Origin: Streptosporangiaceae bacterium
GTDB lineage: Bacteria; Actinomycetota; Actinomycetes; Streptosporangiales; Streptosporangiaceae
Length of the DNA stretch: 5,124 bases
Assembly (NCBI GenBank): GCA_030038715.1
Contig: JASHSO010000112.1
Coordinates: forward strand, 1-5,124
Direction: 5' to 3'
Shown: piece after piece, positions 1-4,731 of the stretch
How the letters are laid out: every line of letters starts with the position of its first letter
Numbering within the stretch: position 1 is the first letter of the stretch
Position numbers and translations under genes: made by a program
Notes under the pieces: generated by a model
Databases searched by the model: none
Told to the model about the DNA's origin: nothing
What the model saw: the letters and a program-made list of their open reading frames with translations, nothing else

Positions 1-886
1 TCGGCCCCAGCTTGCCCAGTATGTCCCCGACGTTGCCGGGGTCGAACTCGACTCCCAGCGCAGCGCACGCCCGCGCGGCGAAGGCGAAGGCCGCCTCGGT
101 CCGCCGAACGGGCCACTCGTGCCTGCCGAGCCTTGCGATCGCCTCCGCCACCTCGGTGACGGCGTTGTCGGGCTGCAGCATGGACCCGTGCCCAGCCGTG
201 CCGCGGGCCGTCAGCCGCATCCAGGCCATTCCCTTTTCGGCCGTCTGGATCAGGTAGAGCCTCGTGCCGCCGAGCGTGACACTGAACCCGCCGACCTCGC
301 CGATCGCCTCGCTCACGCCCTCAAACAGCTCGGGATGGTTGTCGACGAGCCATCGCGCTCCCCAGACGCCGCCCGCCTCCTCGTCGGCCACGAACGCCAC
401 GACCACGTCACGGGCGGGTCGCCGCCCCTCGGCGAGCCGCTGCCTGAGCACAGCCAGGACGATCGCGTCCATGTCCTTCATGTCCACCGCACCCCGGCCC
501 CAGACACAGTCCTGCGAGACCTCGCCGGAGAACGGATGGACCTGCCAGTCGGCGGCGTCGGCCGGGACCACGTCGAGATGGCCATGGATCAGCAGGGCGG
601 GCCGGGTCGCGTCGGTACCTTGGAGCCTGGCCACCACGCTGGCGCGCTTGGGATGCGATTCGAAGACCTTCGGCTCTAGGCCGGCCTCGGCCAGCAGCGC
701 GGCCATATGCTCGGCCGCGGCCCGCTCGCCGGGGCCAGAGTGATCGCCGGGATTGGTGGTGTCGATCTTGATCAAGTCGCTGGCAACCGCTGCGACCTCG
801 TCCTGCGCGGTAGTTCCCCGCGGGCTGTCCCCGCCTCCGCCACCCTCGGCCCTGCCCGTGTCTCGATCTGAGAGCTTGTCTGTCAT
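1..886 (-). CDS. M20-family zinc metallo-hydrolase (ArgE/DapE/CPG2-like), C-terminus off the left edge
   Basis: The 295 visible residues form the catalytic domain and the beginning of the dimerisation domain of an M20 peptidase, a family of cytoplasmic di-zinc amidohydrolases that cleave dipeptides or N-acyl amino acids. The HGHLDVVP motif at residues 101-108 supplies a zinc ligand (H103) and D105. GRGAVDMKD (130-138) supplies the bridging D135. DEE (168-170) supplies the general base and a zinc ligand. EVGG at 197-200 sits where the next acidic ligand is expected. TAGHGS (230-235) is the dimerisation-domain histidine motif. Family members are usually about 430-450 aa, so roughly a third, including the last His ligand, is missing. 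The ATG at 886 is favoured: an in-frame TGA lies at 902-904 and the next Met is residue 61. No good Shine-Dalgarno precedes it. The first ~28 residues are a Gly/Asp-rich tail not seen in the core fold. Substrate cannot be assigned. Confidence 0.93.
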   Translation of the reverse strand, partial: MTDKLSDRDTGRAEGGGGGDSPRGTTAQDEVAAVASDLIKIDTTNPGDHSGPGERAAAEHMAALLAEAGLEPKVFESHPKRASVVARLQGTDATRPALLIHGHLDVVPADAADWQVHPFSGEVSQDCVWGRGAVDMKDMDAIVLAVLRQRLAEGRRPARDVVVAFVADEEAGGVWGARWLVDNHPELFEGVSEAIGEVGGFSVTLGGTRLYLIQTAEKGMAWMRLTARGTAGHGSMLQPDNAVTEVAEAIARLGRHEWPVRRTEAAFAFAARACAALGVEFDPGNVGDILGKLGP

Positions 887-905
887 AAGGTCATCGTCGC
901 ATCAT
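883..905 (-). other. Chain of two micro-ORFs overlapping the peptidase start codon
   Basis: On the minus strand, ATG ATG CGA CGA TGA (905-891) overlaps ATG ACC TTA TGA (894-883) by ATGA. The second overlaps the peptidase ATG (886) by ATGA again. Such overlaps can allow termination-reinitiation, which would fit the lack of a clear ribosome binding site for the peptidase. The second micro-ORF contains a TTA codon, which is rare in high-GC actinomycetes. This may be coincidence in a short stretch; no translation evidence is available. Confidence 0.2.
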
Positions 906-1001
906 CAGCCCCACGCCGCTGGCCGGGTCAGCCGCCGCCTGCCTGCCGCACGGGTCGGTGGCCGCCGGGCCGCCTGGTCGCCGCGAGCTACCCGGATTTG
1001 C

Positions 1002-1007
1002 TATCGT
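1002..1007 (+). promoter_or_regulatory. Possible -10 element for tRNA-Leu
   Basis: TATCGT fits the actinobacterial TANNNT -10 pattern and lies 34 nt before the mature tRNA 5' end, which would leave a short leader for RNase P to remove. It stands in one of the few AT-containing spots of the 155-bp divergent intergenic region (887-1041). No convincing -35 hexamer is seen at 16-19 nt upstream, so the call rests on the -10 and its position only. Confidence 0.35.
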
Positions 1008-1041
1008 GAGGCCGGCCCGGCATGAGGCCGGCGCCCCGCAG

Positions 1042-1129
1042 GTCCGGGTGGCGGAATAGGCAGACGCGCTAGCTTGAGGTGCTAGTGCCCCACAAGGGCA
1101 TGGGGGTTCAAGTCCCCCCTCGGACACCA
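1042..1129 (+). tRNA. tRNA-Leu (anticodon GAG)
   Basis: A complete class II tRNA of 88 nt folds by eye. The acceptor stem GTCCGGG pairs with CTCGGAC (one G-U), followed by discriminator A and an encoded CCA (1127-1129). The anticodon stem CTAGC/GCTAG (1069-1073 with 1081-1085) encloses the loop TTGAGGT, with anticodon GAG at 1076-1078 reading the CUC/CUU codons. The long variable arm TGCCC-CACAA-GGGCA marks it as leucine-type. The T arm GGGGG-TTCAAGT-CCCCC is perfect. Its 3' end is repeated about 430 nt downstream, so it appears to be the attachment site of an integrative element. Confidence 0.97.
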
Positions 1130-1138
1130 AGTTTCCGC
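1107..1138 (+). repeat. Attachment-site repeat, tRNA-proximal copy
   Basis: These 32 nt run from the T-loop of tRNA-Leu through its CCA end to 9 nt past it. They recur at 1538-1568 in direct orientation with a single missing C (14 identical nt, one deletion, 17 identical nt). The following AGCTAGA also recurs after a 5-nt insertion in the distal copy. Direct duplication of a tRNA 3' end is the standard footprint of tyrosine-recombinase integration, in which the intact tRNA is regenerated at one junction. Confidence 0.8.
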
Positions 1139-1139
1139 A

Positions 1140-1179
1140 GCTAGACGGCTTGTAATTTGCCAGCCGCAGCCTTTCTAGC
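1140..1179 (+). terminator. Two-part hairpin downstream of tRNA-Leu
   Basis: GCTAGA (1140-1145) pairs with TCTAGC (1174-1179), and the adjacent CGGCT (1146-1150) pairs with AGCCG (1162-1166). An 11-nt AT-rich loop and a 7-nt bulge on the 3' side result. It starts 10 nt after the encoded CCA, a fitting place for tRNA transcription to end. The inner stem is followed by CAGCCTTTCT, a modest T-rich stretch. Structure is visible; terminator function is inferred. Confidence 0.35.
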
Positions 1180-1363
1180 CATTGAGGATCCCGGATCCAT
1201 GGCCAAGCAGGTGCGCGAAGTGCGGCAACCCCTCAGCGGCGTAGACAATCCGCTCAGTCGCGGCGTCAGTTACGGCGAGGCCTTCCAACTGGTCGAATCC
1301 CTTGGACAACAAGGTCTCCACCTCGTCGGGCGACATGCGATGAACCGGGATCTGGCGGCGCAT
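1175..1363 (-). pseudogene. Fragment resembling the C-terminal part of an AAA/STAND-type ATPase
   Basis: A 62-codon frame contains PVHRMSPDEVETLL followed after a short gap by ERIVYAAEGLPHFAHLLG. I recognise this combination from the region after the P-loop core of actinobacterial AAA (Orc1/TniB-like) ATPases, where a lid helix carries a (Q/E)GLPH(F/Y)xHLLG-type motif. No Walker A, Walker B or arginine finger is present. The frame stops within a few codons of that motif, and its tail (GHGSGILNG) runs through a GGATCC-rich junction that looks foreign to the domain. The frame stays open for some codons upstream of the ATG at 1363 without recognisable sequence. I read it as a broken cargo gene of the att-flanked relic. 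Family assignment is from memory of the motif and is moderate at best. Confidence 0.45.
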
Positions 1364-1417
1364 GATGCTTAGACTCGGGGATGAACTACCCCATGGTGGC
1401 GGAGGCGTGGGGAATTA

Positions 1418-1501
1418 GTGAGTGACCGGGTAATCCGCTTCCCGGACAGAACCTGGGACGAGCTCGAAGGACTGCCGCAGCCAGGACCATGGCTGGCGTG
1501 A
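1418..1501 (+). CDS. Possible 27-aa micro-ORF within the att scar, unknown
   Basis: A GTG-started frame encodes VIRFPDRTWDELEGLPQPGP within 27 residues, a composition that looks like real protein rather than GC-rich noise. A 14-codon frame starting ATG at 1381 (MNYPMVAEAWGISE) ends in GTGAGTGA, so its TGA overlaps the codons of this GTG frame. GGAGG at 1401-1405 is 12 nt upstream, rather far for a ribosome binding site. The two pieces may be remains of one short gene split by a frameshift. The stop is followed at once by a hairpin (1501-1521). Function unknown. Confidence 0.25.
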   Translation: MSDRVIRFPDRTWDELEGLPQPGPWLA

Positions 1502-1521
1502 TTTCCCCGATCCGGGGAGAT
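1501..1521. repeat. Hairpin just before the distal att copy
   Basis: ATTTCCCCG (1501-1509) pairs with CGGGGAGAT (1513-1521) with one T-G wobble and a 3-nt loop. It begins at the stop codon of the micro-ORF and ends 16 nt before the distal att repeat. It could be a short terminator or a site once bound by integrase or excisionase; the sequence does not decide. Confidence 0.4.
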
Positions 1522-1537
1522 TTCACCGGTTTCCGTA

Positions 1538-1568
1538 TTCAAGTCCCCCCTGGACACCAAGTTTCCGC
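1538..1568 (+). repeat. Attachment-site repeat, distal copy
   Basis: This 31-nt copy matches 1107-1138 except for one deleted C inside what would be the acceptor stem. After a 5-nt insertion (TGTTC, 1569-1573) the match resumes with AGCTAGA (1574-1580). No D-arm or anticodon arm precedes it, so it is not a decayed second tRNA gene but only the 3' portion, as expected of an att site. Confidence 0.78.
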
Positions 1569-1608
1569 TGTTCAGCTAGATGGATTATCGTCACGACCGC
1601 AGCGGTAA

Positions 1609-1641
1609 CCGGGGGGCCGCCCAGTGCGGGCCGCCCCCCGG
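1609..1641 (-). terminator. Strong hairpin terminator of the beta-helix gene
   Basis: Two 14-nt arms (1609-1622 and 1628-1641) pair at 13 of 14 positions around the 5-nt loop AGTGC. The structure lies 15 nt past the stop codon of the beta-helix gene. No run of T follows, which is common for actinobacterial terminators. Being near-symmetric it could also stop transcription coming from the tRNA side. Confidence 0.75.
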
Positions 1642-1656
1642 CGTCAGGGTGTGTCC

Positions 1657-3174
1657 TCAGTTGATGTTGTCGGGCCGGTTCCCGAAGACGTTGCCGCCGA
1701 ATCCGGCAACCACCCCGGTCAGCGACCCGCCGACATTGTCGATCCCGCCGCCGCTGCCCGGCCCGCCGCCAGCCGTGTTGAAGGTGACCGTGGCGCGGCC
1801 GGTAAGAGTCACCGGGCCAAAGGTGTCGATGCCGCCGCCGAACCCGTCAGTGGTGTTGAAGCTGACCGTGGCCCGGCCGGTGAGCGTCACTGTGCCGTAG
1901 TTGAAGATGCCGCCGCCGCTTCCGGCGGTGCCGACGGCGGTGTTGCGGGTGATGCTGGCCTCGTCGTTGACGGTGACCGTGCCGCCGTCGTTATCGATAC
2001 CACCGCCGAACTCAGCGGTGTTGCGGGTGATGCTGGCCTGGTCATCGACGGTGACCGTGCCGCTCAAGGCGTTGCCGTAGGTGAAAATGCCGCCGCCGCC
2101 GCCGCCGCTCGCAGTGTTGCGGCTCACGCTCGCCTGGCCGCCGAGGATGACCGCGCCGCCGTAGTTGATGATGCCGCCGCCGTCGCCTGCGTTGCTTGCG
2201 CTGGCTGTGTTGCCGCTGATGCTGGCCTCGCCGCCCAGGGTGACCGTGCCGGTTTCGGTGTAGATGCCGCCCCCACCGAAGGTCTGTCCGGTGTTGCGGG
2301 CGATGCTGGCCCAGCCGTCGAGGGTGACCGCGCCGCCATCGCCGCCGACGCCGCCGCCGCCCCCGGCAGTGTTGCCGGTGATGCTGGCCTGGCCGCCGAC
2401 GGTGACCGAGCCTTCGTCGTTGTAGATGCCGCCGCCGAGGCCATATTCGTACGCAGTGTTGCCCGTGATGCTGGCTTGGCCGCTCAGGCTCACCGCGCCC
2501 TCGTTGTAGATGCCGCCGCCGTCGCTCGCGCTGGCGGTGTTGCCGCTGATGCTGGCCCGGCCGCTCAGGCTCACCGCGCCCTCGTTGTAGATGCCGCCGC
2601 CGAAGTCATAGGCAGTGTTTCCGGTGACGGTGGTGCTGACGAGGGTCAGCGCGCCGCCGTAGTTGATGTCGATGCCGCCGCCGGCCTCGGCGGCGCCGCC
2701 GGTGACGGTCAGCCCGGTGAGGGTCACCTTGCCAGCCGTGATCGTAAGAACGCTGCCGTCGCCCTCACCGTCCAGGGTGGGCTGCCGCCCCGTCCCGGTC
2801 ACGGTCAGGTTCGCGCTGATCGTGGTGGTCCCGGTGCAAGTGCCCGACAGCAGCAGCCGGGCGCCCGGGCTGACCGCGGTCTGCAGGCTGGTGTAGGTGG
2901 TGTGAGTCGCCGGGTTGAGCACCGCGCAGGTGGGCGGGGCTGCCGCGGCAGCCGGCGCCAGCGCGATCCCGGCCCCGGCCAGCAGGCCGAGCGCGGCCGG
3001 CACCCCCAGAACGGCAGAAAGCCTCAGCGTCCGCGATCGGCCAGTAAAGTGACCCGAGCTGGTGATGGCGCTGGCTCGGCGCGGACCAGCCGCGCGCAAT
3101 GCCCTTAATGCGTTGCGGAAGGCGTGCTGGACGATTGCCATGTCACGCACGTCGATGGGCTGTGCCTTGGACAT
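1657..3174 (-). CDS. Secreted right-handed parallel beta-helix repeat protein with an unusual N-terminus
   Basis: This 505-aa protein has three parts. Residues 1-50 are a long polar/basic segment. Residues 53-79 are a hydrophobic stretch ending in AAAAA, consistent with a Sec signal sequence cleaved around 78-80. From 83 on it is beta-helix: after an entry region with C83 and C113 (possible disulfide) and a TVTGTG...TLDG type cap, eleven coils follow. Each carries a GGGI(Y/F/D)N-like turn, a VTL.G.ASI strand and an N-T-A/T/G turn (N186, 212, 239, 268, 294, 322, 353, 385, 411, 440, 466), implying an asparagine ladder. It ends GNVFGNRPDNIN, a common type of end in such proteins. No catalytic residues of polysaccharide lyases and no LPXTG or membrane anchor are seen, so surface adhesion or carbohydrate binding is only a guess. 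Start ATG 3174 is chosen for its AGGAG 7 nt upstream; an in-frame ATG further upstream at 3246 lacks such support. Confidence 0.88.
   Translation of the reverse strand: MSKAQPIDVRDMAIVQHAFRNALRALRAAGPRRASAITSSGHFTGRSRTLRLSAVLGVPAALGLLAGAGIALAPAAAAAPPTCAVLNPATHTTYTSLQTAVSPGARLLLSGTCTGTTTISANLTVTGTGRQPTLDGEGDGSVLTITAGKVTLTGLTVTGGAAEAGGGIDINYGGALTLVSTTVTGNTAYDFGGGIYNEGAVSLSGRASISGNTASASDGGGIYNEGAVSLSGQASITGNTAYEYGLGGGIYNDEGSVTVGGQASITGNTAGGGGGVGGDGGAVTLDGWASIARNTGQTFGGGGIYTETGTVTLGGEASISGNTASASNAGDGGGIINYGGAVILGGQASVSRNTASGGGGGGIFTYGNALSGTVTVDDQASITRNTAEFGGGIDNDGGTVTVNDEASITRNTAVGTAGSGGGIFNYGTVTLTGRATVSFNTTDGFGGGIDTFGPVTLTGRATVTFNTAGGGPGSGGGIDNVGGSLTGVVAGFGGNVFGNRPDNIN
1735..2697 (-). repeat. 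Degenerate tandem repeat array encoding beta-helix coils
   Basis: Codons 160-480 of the beta-helix gene are built from about eleven imperfect units of 78-96 nt. The freshest pair is exact over 44 nt (2478-2521 and 2559-2602), an 81-nt (27-codon) offset. Other units have diverged, mainly in the Gly/Ala-rich turn where lengths vary by whole codons. This shows growth of the helix by unit duplication while the frame was kept. Confidence 0.85.
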
Positions 3175-3181
3175 TTCCGTG

Positions 3182-3186
3182 CTCCT
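3182..3186 (-). promoter_or_regulatory. Ribosome binding site deciding the beta-helix start
   Basis: AGGAG on the minus strand, within GAGAGGAGC, is separated by 7 nt from the ATG at 3174. It is the best Shine-Dalgarno in the window and sets the start at MSKAQP rather than 24 codons further upstream. Confidence 0.8.
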
Positions 3187-3213
3187 CTCGGTTCCTGGAC
3201 GTTGCTGTGGGCT

Positions 3214-3243
3214 CTGGTAGCGCGACGGCACCGCCGCTGTCAG
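3214..3243 (-). promoter_or_regulatory. Weak promoter candidate for the beta-helix gene
   Basis: On the minus strand CTGACA (3243-3238) is followed after 18 nt by TACCAG (3219-3214), roughly a housekeeping -35/-10 pair. The -10 lacks the usual final T. It would give a leader of about 30-35 nt. No GGAAC...CGTC-type ECF promoter was found in the region. Confidence 0.2.
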
Positions 3244-3308
3244 CACCAGGCTCGGCGCGGCGGCTTGGTGTTACGGTGCCCATCCTGTGCGCGGACTGGC
3301 GCGATGCC

Positions 3309-3326
3309 ATCGGCCAGCTGGCCGAT
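3309..3326. promoter_or_regulatory. 18-bp perfect palindrome, operator candidate
   Basis: ATCGGCCAGCTGGCCGAT is perfectly self-complementary with no spacer, as expected for a dimeric repressor site. It lies about 135 bp upstream of the beta-helix start, in a stretch with no convincing gene. Whether any regulator binds is unknown; GC-rich genomes produce shorter palindromes by chance, but 9+9 exact is uncommon. Confidence 0.45.
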
Positions 3327-3346
3327 TCGGGGGATGACTCGGTACA

Positions 3347-3369
3347 GCCGGGCCGCTGTCCGGCCCGGC
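3347..3369. repeat. 9-bp-stem GC hairpin in the intergenic region
   Basis: GCCGGGCCG (3347-3355) and CGGCCCGGC (3361-3369) pair perfectly around the loop CTGTC. It lies 20 bp from the 18-bp palindrome. It may be a bidirectional terminator insulating the beta-helix gene from transcription out of the sigma-factor operon, or a leader structure. No T-run flanks it. Confidence 0.45.
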
Positions 3370-3460
3370 CGGGGCGCTCAAATTCCCCAGTGCGGCCGCG
3401 AGGACGTCGGTTTTCGCATATCGGCCGCATTGCCGCGCGACCTGACACTCGCCGTCGCCA

Positions 3461-3763
3461 GTGCTGAAGCGGCCGGGACGGCCCTGCGAGCCGACCAAAT
3501 TACGTCATGTGCGTGAGGGTCGTCCACGGCGATGGAGGTCTAGGAGTGAGGCGGTCGCACCCAACCAGCTGATCGAGGTGTCCGCTGGCAACGTGACTGA
3601 CGCGATGGTCAAGCACGACACCGCGACCACGGGCCCCGACCAGATCTGGAGCGACGTCGGGCCGAACTGGTGGGTCGAGACGTCCAAGCCTTCCGCGCAG
3701 CGTATTCAGAAGGTCCTTAGCGGACGGGTTGTCGGCGGCACGTATCATTCGGCGAGCCACTAA
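3461..3763 (+). other. Coding-like stretch in a 650-bp intergenic region, unrecognised
   Basis: Between the beta-helix start (3174) and the stalk-protein stop (3823) no gene is convincing. The best candidate is a plus-strand frame starting GTG at 3461 and ending TAA at 3763. Its first third is Arg-rich noise without a ribosome binding site. From about codon 30 on (AVAPNQLIEVSAGNV..., then GPDQIWSDVGPNWW) the composition is more protein-like and third positions are about 80% G/C. The antisense frame at 3505-3687 has a similar bias, so codon use does not settle it. It may be the tail of a gene whose front is lost. I do not recognise it. Confidence 0.2.
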
Positions 3764-3790
3764 GTCCGACCCTGGTCGCGCCTAGGCCGA

Positions 3791-3815
3791 GCCCGGGGCA
3801 GCAAGAACTGCGGGC
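3791..3815 (-). terminator. Bulged hairpin after the stalk-protein gene
   Basis: GCCCG (3791-3795) pairs with CGGGC (3811-3815) and CAG (3799-3801) with CTG (3808-3810), with a 3-nt bulge and a 6-nt loop. It sits 8 nt downstream of the stop codon at 3823, where the operon should end. It is a modest structure without a T-run. Confidence 0.3.
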
Positions 3816-3822
3816 CGGGTCC

Positions 3823-4731
3823 CTAGTGGCGCGAGCGTCTGCTTGGCTCACTCACTAGCTTGACCGCACTGACTGCGTCAGGGCCGGCTACGGCCTTATG
3901 TGCCGCGCTACCCGTGCTAGACGTGGTCTGGCAGGGCTCGGCCTGCCCGCTAGCCTTCGGTTGCGCAGTGCTCCCCGACTTCGGGGTAGAACTTGCGCGT
4001 GGAGATGGGCTGGTGCTGGGAGTCGGTGACGGACTCGGGCTAACCGACGGCGACGGACTCGGGCTGGCAGACGGCGACGAACTGCCGGACGGCGACGAAC
4101 TGCCGCTGGCAGACGGCGACGAACTCGGGCTGGCAGACGGCGACGGACTCGGGCTGGCAGACGGCGACGAGCTGCGGGACGGCGACGGACTCGGGCTGGC
4201 CTTCGGCGATGTCGACCGGGTTCCACTCGCGGGCGTCGTAGAACAGCTCGGACTGGGCGTCGCCGTTCCTGCGCTGGACGAACTGGGAGACTGCGTCCCG
4301 GCCGCACCGGACGGTCCACTCGCCGAACCAGAGCTGCCAGGGGTCTGGGAGGAACCCGCTGCGCCCGAGGGTGCGAAGGCCTCGGGGATCTGCATTGCGG
4401 CGTAGACGCCGCCGACCACGAGGAGCACCGCCGATACCGCCAGGATCGGGTGCAGCAGCCGAGCGGACGACTTGCGGGAGCGATGAGTAGCGTGCGCCCC
4501 GGCCGGCCGCAGTGCGGCGCCCACCCAGGAGCACGCGGCCAGCAGCCAGTCCGGCATCCGCATGATCAGCCGCATCCAGGCCAAAGCCGCCCAGGCCACC
4601 GGCAGCGGCAATGGCCGCCGGAGCCGGGCTTGGATCTGCCGCAGCGCATCGCCCGCAGGCTCGTGCTGCTCAGCGGCGGCCCGCAGCAGCCTGCGCAGCG
4701 CGGCCGCCTCACGCCCGGCGGGCCCGTTCAC
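3823..4731 (-). CDS. Single-pass membrane protein with Ser-Pro stalk, probable partner of the adjacent sigma factor
   Basis: The 302-aa protein starts with GTG at 4731, whose first bases overlap the TGA of the sigma factor gene (GTGA), so the two are translationally coupled. Residues 1-90 are cytoplasmic, rich in Arg/Ala helices (ALRRLLRAAAEQHEP, then DALRQIQARLRRP) with an amphipathic Trp-rich segment at 45-75. Residues 95-113 (HPILAVSAVLLVVGGVYAAM) are the only clear membrane span. Residues 120-250 are low complexity, nearly all Ser, Pro, Ala and Thr, with SPSPSPSAS repeats, able to cross the peptidoglycan. The tail (251-302) has C267, which could pair with C163. Proteins with a GDxLxxIxARL-type N-terminus after SigE-family sigma genes are common in actinomycetes and are presumed regulators. 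No zinc-binding HxxxCxxC anti-sigma motif is present, so anti-sigma activity is inferred from context only. Confidence 0.85.
   Translation of the reverse strand: MNGPAGREAAALRRLLRAAAEQHEPAGDALRQIQARLRRPLPLPVAWAALAWMRLIMRMPDWLLAACSWVGAALRPAGAHATHRSRKSSARLLHPILAVSAVLLVVGGVYAAMQIPEAFAPSGAAGSSQTPGSSGSASGPSGAAGTQSPSSSSAGTATPSPSCSTTPASGTRSTSPKASPSPSPSRSSSPSASPSPSPSASPSSSPSASGSSSPSGSSSPSASPSPSPSVSPSPSPTPSTSPSPRASSTPKSGSTAQPKASGQAEPCQTTSSTGSAAHKAVAGPDAVSAVKLVSEPSRRSRH
3994..4218 (-). repeat. Tandem Ser-Pro codon repeat in the stalk
   Basis: Codons 172-246 of the stalk protein consist of recurring TCGCCGTC-type units encoding SPSPS, SPSAS and SSSPSG. A 35-nt block at 4046-4080 recurs exactly at 4136-4170, a 90-nt (30-codon) offset. 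Such exactness predicts slippage-driven length variation between strains without loss of frame when units are added or lost in multiples of three. Confidence 0.85.

Larger units (their letters stand above)
1107..1568. mobile_element. Remnant of a tRNA-Leu-integrated element (att scar)
   Basis: The two att-like repeats bound about 400 bp that contain no integrase, excisionase or replication gene, far too little for a functional integrative element. Inside are a minus-strand fragment of a likely AAA ATPase (1175-1363), a plus-strand micro-ORF (1418-1501) and two hairpins. The distal repeat has lost one base and gained a 5-nt insertion in its flank, which fits an old, immobile relic. The alternative is a local duplication of the tRNA 3' end without an element, or an element mostly deleted internally. 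The repeat itself is directly visible; the mobile history is inference. Confidence 0.6.

Noticed and set aside
119..679. A 186-codon plus-strand frame across the peptidase
   Set aside because: It is a shadow of the M20 peptidase, whose motifs all lie on the minus strand.
891..1130. A 79-codon minus-strand frame beginning MVSEGGLEPPCPCGA
   Set aside because: It is the antisense reading of the tRNA-Leu gene, a well-known type of false gene in annotations.
1187..1199. GGATCCCGGATCC double BamHI-type sequence as a cloning junction
   Set aside because: Two adjacent GGATCC sites are eye-catching, but flanking composition is continuous with the host and no vector sequence is seen.
1735..2697. CRISPR-like array
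   Set aside because: The repeats are in-frame coding units with degenerate sequence and no unique spacers of constant length.
1624..3108. A 494-codon open frame on the plus strand, fully antisense to the beta-helix gene
   Set aside because: It is a by-product of the in-frame repeats and high GC: repetitive Ala/Asp/Gly peptide, no ribosome binding site, no signal or domain. The minus strand has a start, signal sequence, family fold and terminator.
3175..3480. SigE-type ECF promoter (GGAAC...CGTC) upstream of the beta-helix gene
   Set aside because: GGAACC and CGTCC occur near the start but in the wrong order or spacing, so control by the neighbouring sigma factor is not supported.
3860..4405. 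A 181-codon plus-strand frame rich in DGDGLGLADGDE
   Set aside because: It is the antisense of the Ser-Pro stalk; the Asp-Gly repeat suggests calcium binding but is only the complement of TCGCCGTC units.
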